DNA of 7,198 bases. Origin: Phycisphaerae bacterium (GTDB lineage: Bacteria; Planctomycetota; Phycisphaerae; UBA1845; PWPN01). The notes below the pieces were generated by a model. The model did not search any database. It saw nothing but the letters and a program-made list of their open reading frames with translations, and was not told the origin of the DNA. Location of the stretch: positions 1 through 7,198 of the forward strand of contig PWPN01000182.1 in assembly GCA_003557125.1 (NCBI GenBank), read 5' to 3'. The translations under genes were made by a program, and so were the position numbers. Below, piece after piece: positions 1-5,303 of the stretch; within the stretch, counting starts at the first letter, position 1; each line of letters opens with the position of its first letter.

Positions 1-78
1 CATCGTCAAACACCGTAGAGGCCGACTTGACAAGTAGCGGGCTTTCATAGAAGCCGCGACCGTGAGGGAGCGATGTAG

Positions 79-100
79 CGGCCGCCCCCCGTGGCGGCCG
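79..100. repeat. GC-rich perfect hairpin
   Basis: CGGCCGCC (79-86) and GGCGGCCG (93-100) are exact inverted repeats of 8 bp around a 6-base loop. There is no T-run on either side, so this is not a typical intrinsic terminator. The flanking bases (about 50-75) resemble a dispersed intergenic sequence I associate from memory with planctomycete genomes, but this link is weak. Confidence 0.55.
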
Positions 101-200
101 TCCTTTCCCCCCTTATGAAGGGGGGACCAAGGGGGGTTTTCCGATCGGCGTGCGGAGCAAATTCACCCCCCTCGCCCCCCCTTTGCAAGGGGGGGAAACA
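101..200. repeat. Paired G/C-run hairpin element (REP/MITE-like)
   Basis: Two hairpins face each other. The left one is six C plus TT (107-114), loop ATG, then AA plus six G (118-125). The right one is seven C plus TT (175-183), loop TGC, then AA plus seven G (187-195). Between them lie a G-run (131-136) and a C-run (166-171) in opposite orientation, so the whole 100 bp is roughly an inverted repeat with a short unique centre (about 140-160). From memory, elements of this form (C-run, short loop, G-run, paired head to head) are dispersed in many bacterial genomes and give rise to spurious 'PPLQRGGEGG'-type peptides. No transposase is present, so if mobile it would depend on functions elsewhere. 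Confidence 0.75.
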
Positions 201-221
201 GAGTGCAAGGAGCGAACAGAG

Positions 222-246
222 CACCGGCGGCTTGTCCGCCAGTGCT
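222..246. repeat. 'GGCTTGTCCGCC' hairpin repeat, copy 1
   Basis: CACCGGCGG and CCGCCAGTG form a 9-bp stem with one mismatch around the loop CTTGT. The 18 bases at 229-246 recur exactly at 2365-2382, in the same orientation, on the other side of the mutase gene. From memory this is a member of a dispersed intergenic hairpin family of planctomycetes, which would give spurious peptides such as 'ALADKPPV' on the other strand. Confidence 0.7.
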
Positions 247-318
247 TTGTCCACAAACCCGCAGCTCTTTGTACGGAGCATTTTGGCACATCCCGCCGAT
301 ACCTCGGAAGTTTTCGCG

Positions 319-2097
319 TCACTTGGCCAGGCGGTCGAGGTCGGCGCCGATGGCGTCGATGAGAGCCTTGGCGACGGTCCGTGCCGCGACGAGGTCTCCG
401 CCGGGCTGGTGGGTCAGGATGTAAAACTTGATCTTCGGCTCGGTGCCGCTTGGTCGGGCGATCACTTTCGACCCGTCGGCCAACGTGAACAGCAGCACGT
501 TGCTGGCCGGCAGCTCGTAGCGCCCGACGAGTTGGCCCGTGGCGATCTGGCGAACGTCGCCGGTCATGAAGTCAGCCACCGTGTCCACAGCCAAGCCTCC
601 GAAACTTCGCGGCGGATCCTTGCGGAACATCTCCATGATCGCGCGGATGCGGTCGGCCCCTTCCTTGCCGGGCAGCGTGATGCTTTTCGCGCCCTCCTGG
701 TAGTAGCCGAACCGCTCGAAGAGCTCTTCGAGTACGGCGCTGAGATTCTTCGACTGGGACGCAGCCAGGGCGGCCAGGTCGGCGACGCAGGCAGCGCTCG
801 TGACAGCGTCCTTGTCGCGCACGAACGTGGCCGGCATGTAGCCGTAGCTCTCCTCGGCCCCGAACAGGTACGTTTTCGTCGGCCGACCCGCGGCGCGGTC
901 CTGCTCGAACTGCTCGACCTTCTGGCCGATCCACTTGAAGCCGGTGAGCACCTCGATGACCTCGACGCCGTAGGAACGGGCGATGTTTTTCATCATGTCG
1001 CTGGAGACGACCGTCGTGATGAGCACGCCGTCGTCGGGCAGGCGACCCTCGCGCTGGAGCGACTCGCAGATCGAATACGTCAGCAGGGCGGCGATCTGGT
1101 TGCCCGTCATGAGCTGGAACGTGTCATCGGCCGTGCGCACGGCGATGCCCATCCGGTCGGCGTCCGGGTCCGTGCCGATGACGAGGTCGGCCCCCTCGCG
1201 CCGGGCCAACGCGATGGCCAGGTCGAGCGCGGCGCTCTCCTCGGGGTTCGGGTACGTGACGGTCGGGAAGTCGCCGTCGGGCTCAGCCTGCTCGGGGACG
1301 ACGAGCACCTGCTCGAAGCCGCGACGCCGCAGCGCTTCAGGGATGAGCGGCGCGCCCGTGCCATGCAACGGCGTAAAGACGATTTTGAGGTCTTTCCCGT
1401 AGCGTCGCACGATATCCTTGCAGACGCAGGACGCATCCACGTGCGCGAGGAACGCTTCGTCGATTTCGCGGCCGACGATCCGGATGCGCCCGTCCGCGAC
1501 CGCCTCATCGTAGTCGGCCACCTTGACGGCGCCGAAGCTGTCGACGGCCTGGACGTGCCGCATGATGTTTTCATCGTGCGGCGGGACGACCTGCACGCCG
1601 TCGGATCCGTACGCTTTCAAGCCGTTGTAGTCGGCCGGGTTGTGGCTGGCGGTGATGACGACGCCGCCTGCGCAGCCGAGGTGGCGCACCGCGAACGACA
1701 GCTCGGGCGTCGGTCGGAGCGACTCGAAGAGGTAAGCGGTGATCCCGTTGCCAGCCAATACGGTTGCGACGCGTCGGGCGAAGACGTCGCTGAACCGCCG
1801 ACTGTCGCAGGCGATGACGACGCCGGCGCGTCTGGCGTCCGGGCCCTGTTCGGCCACATGGTTGGCCAATCCCTGGGCCGCTTCGCCGACGGTATAGATG
1901 TTCATCCGGTTACGGCCCGCACCGATGAGGCCTCGCATCCCGCCCGTGCCGAATTCGAGGTCCTGGTAGAAGCGGTCGGTAAGCTCCTTGTGGTCGGCTG
2001 CTTCGACGAGCAGGCGGATCTCCTGCTTGTCCGCCTCGGCGATAGCAGGATCGTTCAGCCATGCCTCTACAGCCGTCTGGATCGTCGCGTCCATCAT
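319..2097 (-). CDS. Phospho-sugar mutase (phosphoglucomutase/phosphomannomutase, alpha-D-phosphohexomutase family)
   Basis: This cytosolic enzyme is expected to interconvert hexose-6-phosphate and hexose-1-phosphate through a phosphoserine and a bisphosphate intermediate, feeding glucose-1-P to nucleotide-sugar synthesis. All four family landmarks are visible (numbering from the chosen start, 592 aa): GTGGMRG near 50-56, the phosphoserine loop TASHNP at 149-154 with the catalytic Ser at 151, the Mg-binding loop DPDADR at 310-315, the sugar-specificity loop with EES at 415-417, and the phosphate-binding loop RPSGTEPK at 548-555. Length and loops fit the roughly 580-600 aa group that includes Bacillus PgcA and animal PGM2. 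Three ATGs cluster at the start (2106, 2097, 2094); an AAGGAG abuts the first and lies 9 bases before the second, so I prefer 2097. Substrate (glucose, mannose or pentose phosphate) cannot be fixed from sequence. The gene is flanked by repeat clusters on both sides. Confidence 0.95.
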   Translation of the reverse strand: MMDATIQTAVEAWLNDPAIAEADKQEIRLLVEAADHKELTDRFYQDLEFGTGGMRGLIGAGRNRMNIYTVGEAAQGLANHVAEQGPDARRAGVVIACDSRRFSDVFARRVATVLAGNGITAYLFESLRPTPELSFAVRHLGCAGGVVITASHNPADYNGLKAYGSDGVQVVPPHDENIMRHVQAVDSFGAVKVADYDEAVADGRIRIVGREIDEAFLAHVDASCVCKDIVRRYGKDLKIVFTPLHGTGAPLIPEALRRRGFEQVLVVPEQAEPDGDFPTVTYPNPEESAALDLAIALARREGADLVIGTDPDADRMGIAVRTADDTFQLMTGNQIAALLTYSICESLQREGRLPDDGVLITTVVSSDMMKNIARSYGVEVIEVLTGFKWIGQKVEQFEQDRAAGRPTKTYLFGAEESYGYMPATFVRDKDAVTSAACVADLAALAASQSKNLSAVLEELFERFGYYQEGAKSITLPGKEGADRIRAIMEMFRKDPPRSFGGLAVDTVADFMTGDVRQIATGQLVGRYELPASNVLLFTLADGSKVIARPSGTEPKIKFYILTHQPGGDLVAARTVAKALIDAIGADLDRLAK

Positions 2098-2106
2098 GGA
2101 TGCCAT

Positions 2107-2112
2107 CTCCTT
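2107..2112 (-). promoter_or_regulatory. Ribosome binding site that decides the mutase start
   Basis: AAGGAG on the minus strand directly touches the ATG at 2106, leaving no spacer, but sits 9 bases from the ATG at 2097 and 12 from the one at 2094. The usual spacing favours 2097. Confidence 0.7.
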
Positions 2113-2173
2113 AAATCTTCTATAACGACCACATGTCTTATCGTCTTGAGCGGTTTACCAGTGTTCGCTAGCC

Positions 2174-2289
2174 GATGCGTGGATGGTACGGGCATCTTGC
2201 CCATTTGCATGCGCTGCCCGACGATGCGCGGGGGGTACGGGCATCTTGCCCGTTTGCATGTGCTACCCGACGGGCGAGACGCCCGTACC
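2174..2289. repeat. 49-bp tandem duplication plus inverted arm ('GGTACGGGC' element)
   Basis: Two head-to-tail units of exactly 49 bases, 2174-2222 and 2223-2271, differ at six positions. Each contains the core GGTACGGGCATCTTGCCC (from 2185 and from 2234). A third arm at 2271-2289 is the reverse complement of the core with two mismatches to unit 2 (three to unit 1), so unit 2 and this arm form a 19-bp imperfect stem around an 18-base loop. Each arm is also a small palindrome by itself (CGGGC...GCCCG). From memory this core is a common dispersed repeat in planctomycete and verrucomicrobial intergenic DNA. Confidence 0.8.
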
Positions 2290-2313
2290 ACCCCCATTTT
2301 CGTCACCCCGGGC

Positions 2314-2355
2314 GCCACGGCTTCACTTCCGGTCGCCACGGCTACACCTCCGGGT
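2314..2355. repeat. Two 21-bp direct repeats
   Basis: Units at 2314-2334 and 2335-2355 match at 17 of 21 positions and both begin GCCACGG; a third start of the unit (GCCACGG, 2356-2362) leads straight into the hairpin repeat at 2357-2379. No reading frame with gene-like properties uses them. Confidence 0.6.
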
Positions 2356-2356
2356 G

Positions 2357-2382
2357 CCACGGGTGGCTTGTCCGCCAGTGCT
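2357..2382. repeat. 'GGCTTGTCCGCC' hairpin repeat, copy 2
   Basis: The 18 bases at 2365-2382 are identical to 229-246 and in the same orientation. Here the left stem arm is degraded (CACGGGTGG against CCGCCAGTG, two mismatches), so the hairpin is weaker than in copy 1. The two copies bracket the mutase gene. Confidence 0.7.
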
Positions 2383-2425
2383 CTCCTTGAAAAAAGATAC
2401 ACATCGACCGCAGACGGCAAATGCG

Positions 2426-3379
2426 TCATGCGACTCCGAGTTCCCGTCGGAAATAGGCGATCGTCGCGCGGAGCCCTTCTTCGAGGCTGACGCTCGGTTT
2501 GTAGCCGAGGACTTGCCGCGCGCGGGTCAGGTCCGGGCGACGGCGGACGGGGTCGTCCTCGGGCAGGGGGGCATGGACGATCGTCAGTTCCTTGCCGGTC
2601 GTCTTTTGGATCAGGGCCACCAGGGCGGCCATGGTGATTTCCGAGTCGTTGCCGAGGTTGACCGGTTCGGTGCAATCGCTGTTCATCAGTTGCACGAGCC
2701 CCTCGATCAGGTCGCTCACATAGCAGAAGCTTCGCGTCTGCGTGCCGTCGCCGTACAGGGTGATCGGTTCGTCGCGGAGCGCCTGGCAGACGAAGTTGCT
2801 GACGACGCGTCCGTCGTCGATGGTCATGTGCGGTCCGTAGGTGTTGAAGATCCGGGCGATGCGGATGTCGAGGCGGTGCTGGCGGTGGTAGTCCATCATG
2901 AGCGTCTCAGCCACGCGCTTGCCTTCGTCGTAGCAGCTCCGCGGGCCGATGGGGTTGACGTGACCGAAGTAGCTTTCGGGTTGGGGGTGAACTTCCGGGT
3001 CGCCGTACACTTCCGAGGTGCTGGCCAACAGAATCCGGGCGTCGACGCGTTTGGCCAACCCGAGCATGTGGTAGGTGCCTAAGACGTTCGTTTTGATCGT
3101 TTTGACCGCGTTGTGACGGTAGTGGACCGGGCTGGCCGGGCAGGCGAGATGGTAGATCCGGTCGACTTCCAGCAGGATGGATTCGGTGACGTCCCGCCGG
3201 AGAAACTCGAAACGGCCGCTGAGCAGCAGTTCCCGGTAACGGTCGCCGAAATGGGTCAGTCGGCCCGTAAACAGGTTGTCCAGGCACAGCACGTGGTGTC
3301 CTTCGTCGAAGAGGCGAAGGCAGAGGTGCGAGCCGATAAACCCGGCACCGCCCGTGATCAGGATTCGTTCATACGCCAT
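2426..3379 (-). CDS. UDP-glucuronate decarboxylase (UDP-xylose synthase) type NAD-dependent epimerase/dehydratase
   Basis: This 317-aa short-chain dehydrogenase/reductase is expected to oxidise UDP-glucuronate at C4 with bound NAD, decarboxylate it and re-reduce the product to UDP-xylose in the cytosol. The NAD-binding [10 protein letters not shown] is at 9-18, followed by LDNLFTG (33-39). [11 protein letters not shown] (77-87), [10 protein letters not shown] (93-102), [10 protein letters not shown] (119-128) and the catalytic Tyr150/Lys154 within SCYDEGK are hallmarks that separate this group from UDP-glucose 4-epimerases and dTDP-glucose dehydratases. NTYGPHM (179-185), DGRVVSNF and RRRPDL are also in place. 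The open frame runs much further upstream, but the family N-terminus begins at [10 protein letters not shown], with GGAG 7 bases before that ATG. It lies upstream of, and in the same direction as, the mutase gene, a pathway neighbour, but a 328-bp repeat-filled gap separates them. The PHP gene is divergent. Confidence 0.95.
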   Translation of the reverse strand: MAYERILITGGAGFIGSHLCLRLFDEGHHVLCLDNLFTGRLTHFGDRYRELLLSGRFEFLRRDVTESILLEVDRIYHLACPASPVHYRHNAVKTIKTNVLGTYHMLGLAKRVDARILLASTSEVYGDPEVHPQPESYFGHVNPIGPRSCYDEGKRVAETLMMDYHRQHRLDIRIARIFNTYGPHMTIDDGRVVSNFVCQALRDEPITLYGDGTQTRSFCYVSDLIEGLVQLMNSDCTEPVNLGNDSEITMAALVALIQKTTGKELTIVHAPLPEDDPVRRRPDLTRARQVLGYKPSVSLEEGLRATIAYFRRELGVA

Positions 3380-3623
3380 GGTGTGACTCCGTGGACCGGC
3401 ATCTCTCGCACAGCCCCCAGGCCGGCGATCCGGCCCGTGCCCGGTCCCAATGAGGTATCGTAGAATGGCATGGGCGAAAATGCACCCTCTGCCGTGATTT
3501 GAGGATTTCCGGCTCCGGTAAACCGCGTGCGTATCCGGAGCGTAACTTTGTTGGCGCAGGTGCATTGCGGAGAGTGGACGGGTAGCCCCTCGATGCGATA
3601 GCGGACGACTGGGAGACGCGAGG
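3380..3623. promoter_or_regulatory. Divergent promoter region with two dyads
   Basis: This spacer must carry promoters for both the minus-strand decarboxylase and the plus-strand PHP gene. I cannot identify convincing -35/-10 pairs; the best -10-like hexamer on the minus strand is TACGAT near 3455-3461. Two inverted repeats stand out: GGCCGG-CGAT-CCGGCC (3420-3435), a perfect hairpin in the likely 5' leader of the decarboxylase, and GCTCCGG (3512-3518) facing CCGGAGC (3535-3541) across 16 bases, a possible operator. Confidence 0.4.
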
Positions 3624-4355
3624 ATGACGCAGTGGAAGACGGTACTCCATGTCCACACGGACTCTTCCGAGGACAGTGAAAACACCGTTTCACATCTGGT
3701 GGAATCGGCCGGGCGCGAGGGCGTGGACTGCCTGATCGTCACGGACCACAACAGCATCGAAGGCGCCCGGGAGCTGGCCAGAGTGGCGGGCTCAGACCTT
3801 CGGGTGATCGTCGGTGAGGAGATTTCCACGCGCCAGGGGCATCTGATCGGGGTGTTTCTCACCGAGCGGATCCCCCCTCGGATGGACGTGCGGACGACGG
3901 CCGAAGCGATCAAAGGCCAGGGCGGCCTCGTCGTCGTGCCGCATCCTTTTAACGTGCTTTTCGACTGCGGGCTGCGCGGGGCTGTGCGGAAGATCCTGGA
4001 TCTCATCGACGTCGTCGAGATTTCGAACGCGCAGAATATCTCGCCCTTACCCGATTTTCTGGCACGGCGCTTCGCGCGTCGTCACGGGTTCCCCGGCCTG
4101 GTCGGCGTCGACAGCCATCACCGCAACAGCCTGACCGCCTGTTACCAGTGGATGCGCCCCTTTGAGGGGCCGGCGGAGTTCCTCGCAGCGGCGCGCGACG
4201 CGCAACTTGTCTTTGGGTGTCACACGTTCGGGTACTTCATGCGATCGGCTGTCTTCGAGGCCCGTAAGTGTCTCGGGCTCCGCCCGACGGCCCGTTACGG
4301 CCGACAAAACTGCGACATCGGTCGGGAACCCGACGATACCACTCCGAAGGGATGA
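3624..4355 (+). CDS. PHP-domain metal-dependent phosphoesterase
   Basis: This 243-aa protein carries the PHP (polymerase and histidinol phosphatase) domain, a metal-dependent phosphoester hydrolase fold. The metal-binding motifs appear in order: H9-x-H11 (LHVHT), D41-H42 (TDHN), E66 within GEEIST, H73 within GHLIG, H107 in PHP, and D163-x-H165 in GVDSHH. This is an apparently complete ligand set, so the enzyme should be active. Within the superfamily it resembles the stand-alone PHP proteins related to the YciV/TrpH nucleotide phosphatases rather than polymerase or HisK forms, but the substrate is unknown. GGGAG at 3611-3615 lies 8 bases before the ATG. The final 20 or so residues are polar and probably disordered. 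It is transcribed alone: divergent from the decarboxylase and closed by the terminator at 4385-4420. A role with surface sugars is only suggested by proximity. Confidence 0.9.
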   Translation: MTQWKTVLHVHTDSSEDSENTVSHLVESAGREGVDCLIVTDHNSIEGARELARVAGSDLRVIVGEEISTRQGHLIGVFLTERIPPRMDVRTTAEAIKGQGGLVVVPHPFNVLFDCGLRGAVRKILDLIDVVEISNAQNISPLPDFLARRFARRHGFPGLVGVDSHHRNSLTACYQWMRPFEGPAEFLAAARDAQLVFGCHTFGYFMRSAVFEARKCLGLRPTARYGRQNCDIGREPDDTTPKG

Positions 4356-4384
4356 TGAATGGGAACCGCGCGCCTACGCGCAAT

Positions 4385-4420
4385 AAAAACCCCGGGACGC
4401 ACAGCCCCGGGGTCCTTTTT
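4385..4420. terminator. Bidirectional intrinsic terminator between convergent genes
   Basis: ACCCCGGG (4389-4396) and CCCGGGGT (4406-4413) form a perfect 8-bp stem with a 9-base loop. Five T follow after CC on the plus strand (4416-4420), and five A precede the stem (4385-4389), giving a T-run immediately after it on the minus strand. It sits 30 bases past the PHP stop and about 50 bases past the stop of the small minus-strand gene, so it can serve both. Confidence 0.88.
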
Positions 4421-4469
4421 CAAGTCGTCTTTTCGTTGCAACAAATGACGGCGCGGTGCACCCTGCACG

Positions 4470-4739
4470 TCAGCCGAGGATCTCCTGGCCGCGACGCGTC
4501 AGGGCGGCTGCGTAGATGTACTGCCCTTTGCTGCTGTAAAGCTTGCCGGCCCAGACCATGCCATCGCTCTTCAGCGATTCGAGCCACGTCTGGATGTTCT
4601 CGAAAGCCAGCTCAGCCGTCCAGCTGGAGTTCTCAGCCACTTCGCGTGCCAACTCGAACTCCGTCAACGGCCCGGTTCGCAGCCGCCGAAGAATGATGAG
4701 TTCATGCTGACGAAGAACTTCAAAAGCCTGTGTCACCAT
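4470..4739 (-). CDS. Small winged-helix protein, function unknown
   Basis: This 89-aa protein is not one I can name. Its layout fits a single winged helix-turn-helix domain: a long first helix (about 3-22), a second helix TEFELAREVAEN (26-37), a third helix from about 41 to 59 that would contain the recognition segment (AFENIQTWLESLKSDGMV), then a basic two-strand wing (KLYSSKGQYIYAAALT, about 66-81) and a short C-terminal helix TRRGQEIL. The pattern 'L..DG.V ... Y.LT..G..IL' is typical of PadR/MarR-like and related wHTH folds. There is no sensor or enzymatic domain. AGGGG on the minus strand (4748-4752) lies 8 bases before the ATG. It could be a DNA-binding regulator or a protein-interaction wHTH. 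The gene is divergent from the isomerase cluster, over 560 bp away, which would suit local regulation, but this is inference. Confidence 0.78.
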   Translation of the reverse strand: MVTQAFEVLRQHELIILRRLRTGPLTEFELAREVAENSSWTAELAFENIQTWLESLKSDGMVWAGKLYSSKGQYIYAAALTRRGQEILG

Positions 4740-4814
4740 GACCTTGTCCCCTGTCAGGAGGCGTTACTTTACGCACTCCCGCACCAAACCGCTTTCCCCC
4801 TCGCTCTACGCGCT

Positions 4815-4844
4815 ATCATATGGCGAACAGTCCGGGAAAGTCCA
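4815..4844 (-). promoter_or_regulatory. Possible promoter of the winged-helix gene
   Basis: On the minus strand TGGACT (4839-4844, four matches to TTGACA) is followed after 18 bases by TATGAT (4815-4820, five matches to TATAAT). This would give a leader of roughly 70 bases before the ATG at 4739. Matches of this quality occur by chance, so the call is tentative. Confidence 0.3.
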
Positions 4845-4966
4845 GCGCATCTGTACCGCATGTGCCCACCTTTTTGTGATAAAAAATTTTCGAATGCCAT
4901 CGCACCCGCCCCCTCCTAAGCTGTTGAAAAGCTCGGCTTTGCATCTACGACCATGGGTCGAAGGGT

Positions 4967-4988
4967 TGTGGATTTCGCGAATTCCACA
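4967..4988. promoter_or_regulatory. 22-bp near-perfect palindrome, candidate operator
   Basis: TGTGGA and TCCACA flank a self-complementary core TTCGCGAA, with one T on each side of the core; only those two symmetric positions fail to match. Symmetry continues outward after one mismatch with GG (4964-4965) and CC (4990-4991). The core TCGCGAA is repeated directly at 4992-4998, 17 bases after its first occurrence at 4975-4981. This looks like a binding site for a dimeric regulator rather than a terminator, since no T-run follows. The protein that binds it is unknown; the nearby winged-helix protein is one candidate. Confidence 0.5.
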
Positions 4989-5290
4989 GCCTCGCGAACC
5001 GAGACTGCCGGGAGGTCGGGGGCGTGCGCCAAGCGTTTTTATTATGGGACGATTCCGTCCCGGCATGCTGTAAAACGACTGTTGCACGGCGTGGTACGTC
5101 CTGTTCTGGATACATGGGCTGAACATGATAGACTACCCCCTCGGACGAGTCGGTTGCATGCGGCACAGGAAATTCACACCTTGGCCGAAGATGGTTCCGA
5201 TGCTTGTCGGCGATGGCTTCACAATTTATCTCGGAAAACGATTCCGGGTTGGGTAAGCAGGTGGTTTGGGGAACGACGAAACTTTAGCGA

Positions 5291-5296
5291 CAGGAG
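5291..5296 (+). promoter_or_regulatory. Ribosome binding site that decides the isomerase start
   Basis: CAGGAG lies 7 bases before the ATG at 5304, the point where the xylose-isomerase-like fold begins. It rules out the much longer open frame that starts at 4953. Confidence 0.8.
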
Positions 5297-5303
5297 TGAA
5301 ATT

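Larger units (their letters stand above)
1..318. other. Gene-free, repeat-rich intergenic region
   Basis: I see no convincing gene here. All three plus-strand frames entering from the left edge meet a stop by base 50 (stops at 16-18, 35-37 and 48-50), so at most the last few codons of an upstream plus-strand gene could be present, and the frame cannot be decided. The rest is a succession of hairpin-forming repeats, described separately: a GC hairpin at 79-100, a paired G/C-run element at 101-200 and a 'GGCTTGTCCGCC' hairpin at 222-246. Short open frames on both strands are proline/arginine-rich translations of these repeats and are not genes. Bases 250-318, just past the end of the mutase gene, show no T-tract terminator. 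Confidence 0.7.
2113..2425. other. Repeat-rich gap between epimerase and mutase genes
   Basis: No gene is supported. The part next to the mutase (about 2113-2170) is relatively AT-rich and could hold its promoter: on the minus strand TATAGA occurs about 20 bases before the ribosome binding site, but I see no good -35. The remainder is occupied by a 49-bp tandem repeat with an inverted arm (2174-2289), 21-bp direct repeats (2314-2355) and a second 'GGCTTGTCCGCC' hairpin (2357-2379). Plus-strand open frames here are translations of the repeats, rich in 'GTGILPVC'-like peptides. Confidence 0.65.
4740..5303. other. 564-bp non-coding region with clustered dyads
   Basis: No gene is supported. The open frame running into the isomerase from 4953 has no recognisable protein content, and the ribosome binding site and family alignment place the true start at 5304. 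Visible structure includes an AT tract (about 4871-4890), three consecutive dyads at 4928-4940 (AAAGC-TCG-GCTTT), 4948-4960 (CGACC-ATG-GGTCG) and 4964-4991, and a further hairpin GGGACG-ATTC-CGTCCC at 5046-5061. From about 5062 to 5290 I see nothing definable. The region should hold the promoters of both the winged-helix gene and the right-hand cluster; a leader RNA or small RNA is possible. Confidence 0.5.

Noticed and set aside
1..50. Possible C-terminal tail of an upstream plus-strand gene
   Set aside because: Frames ending at 37 and 50 are both open from the edge, but 11 to 15 codons are too few to choose a frame or claim a gene.
2174..2382. CRISPR-like array
   Set aside because: The repeats are adjacent tandem units without unique spacers, and no cas gene is present.
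91..2490. 799-codon plus-strand open frame lying antisense over the whole mutase gene
   Set aside because: It crosses three repeat clusters, its product is a low-complexity Arg/Asp/Val/Ala-rich sequence with no recognisable domain, and it mirrors the codon pattern of the real minus-strand gene. Long antisense frames are common in GC-rich genes.
2183..3082. Plus-strand 299-codon frame over the repeats and decarboxylase gene
   Set aside because: It starts in the repeat element and then runs antisense to the decarboxylase, with no protein family resemblance.
3380..4006. N-terminal extension of the decarboxylase frame up to 4006
   Set aside because: The extension lies antisense to the PHP gene and has no family similarity. 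The Rossmann fold begins at the ATG at 3379, which has its own ribosome binding site.
5021..5040. Terminator-like GGCG/CGCC followed by five T
   Set aside because: The stem is only about 4 bp with a 2-base gap, which cannot form a stable loop, and a gap lies before the T-run. There is also no upstream plus-strand gene to terminate.
4806..5166. Two overlapping minus-strand frames (106 and 73 codons) in the non-coding region
   Set aside because: They have no conserved motif and no good ribosome binding site, and their compositions look like random translation.
4953..5303. 117-codon in-frame extension upstream of the isomerase
   Set aside because: There is no recognisable domain, it covers the palindrome cluster, and CAGGAG at 5291-5296 marks the ATG at 5304 where the TIM-barrel sequence starts.
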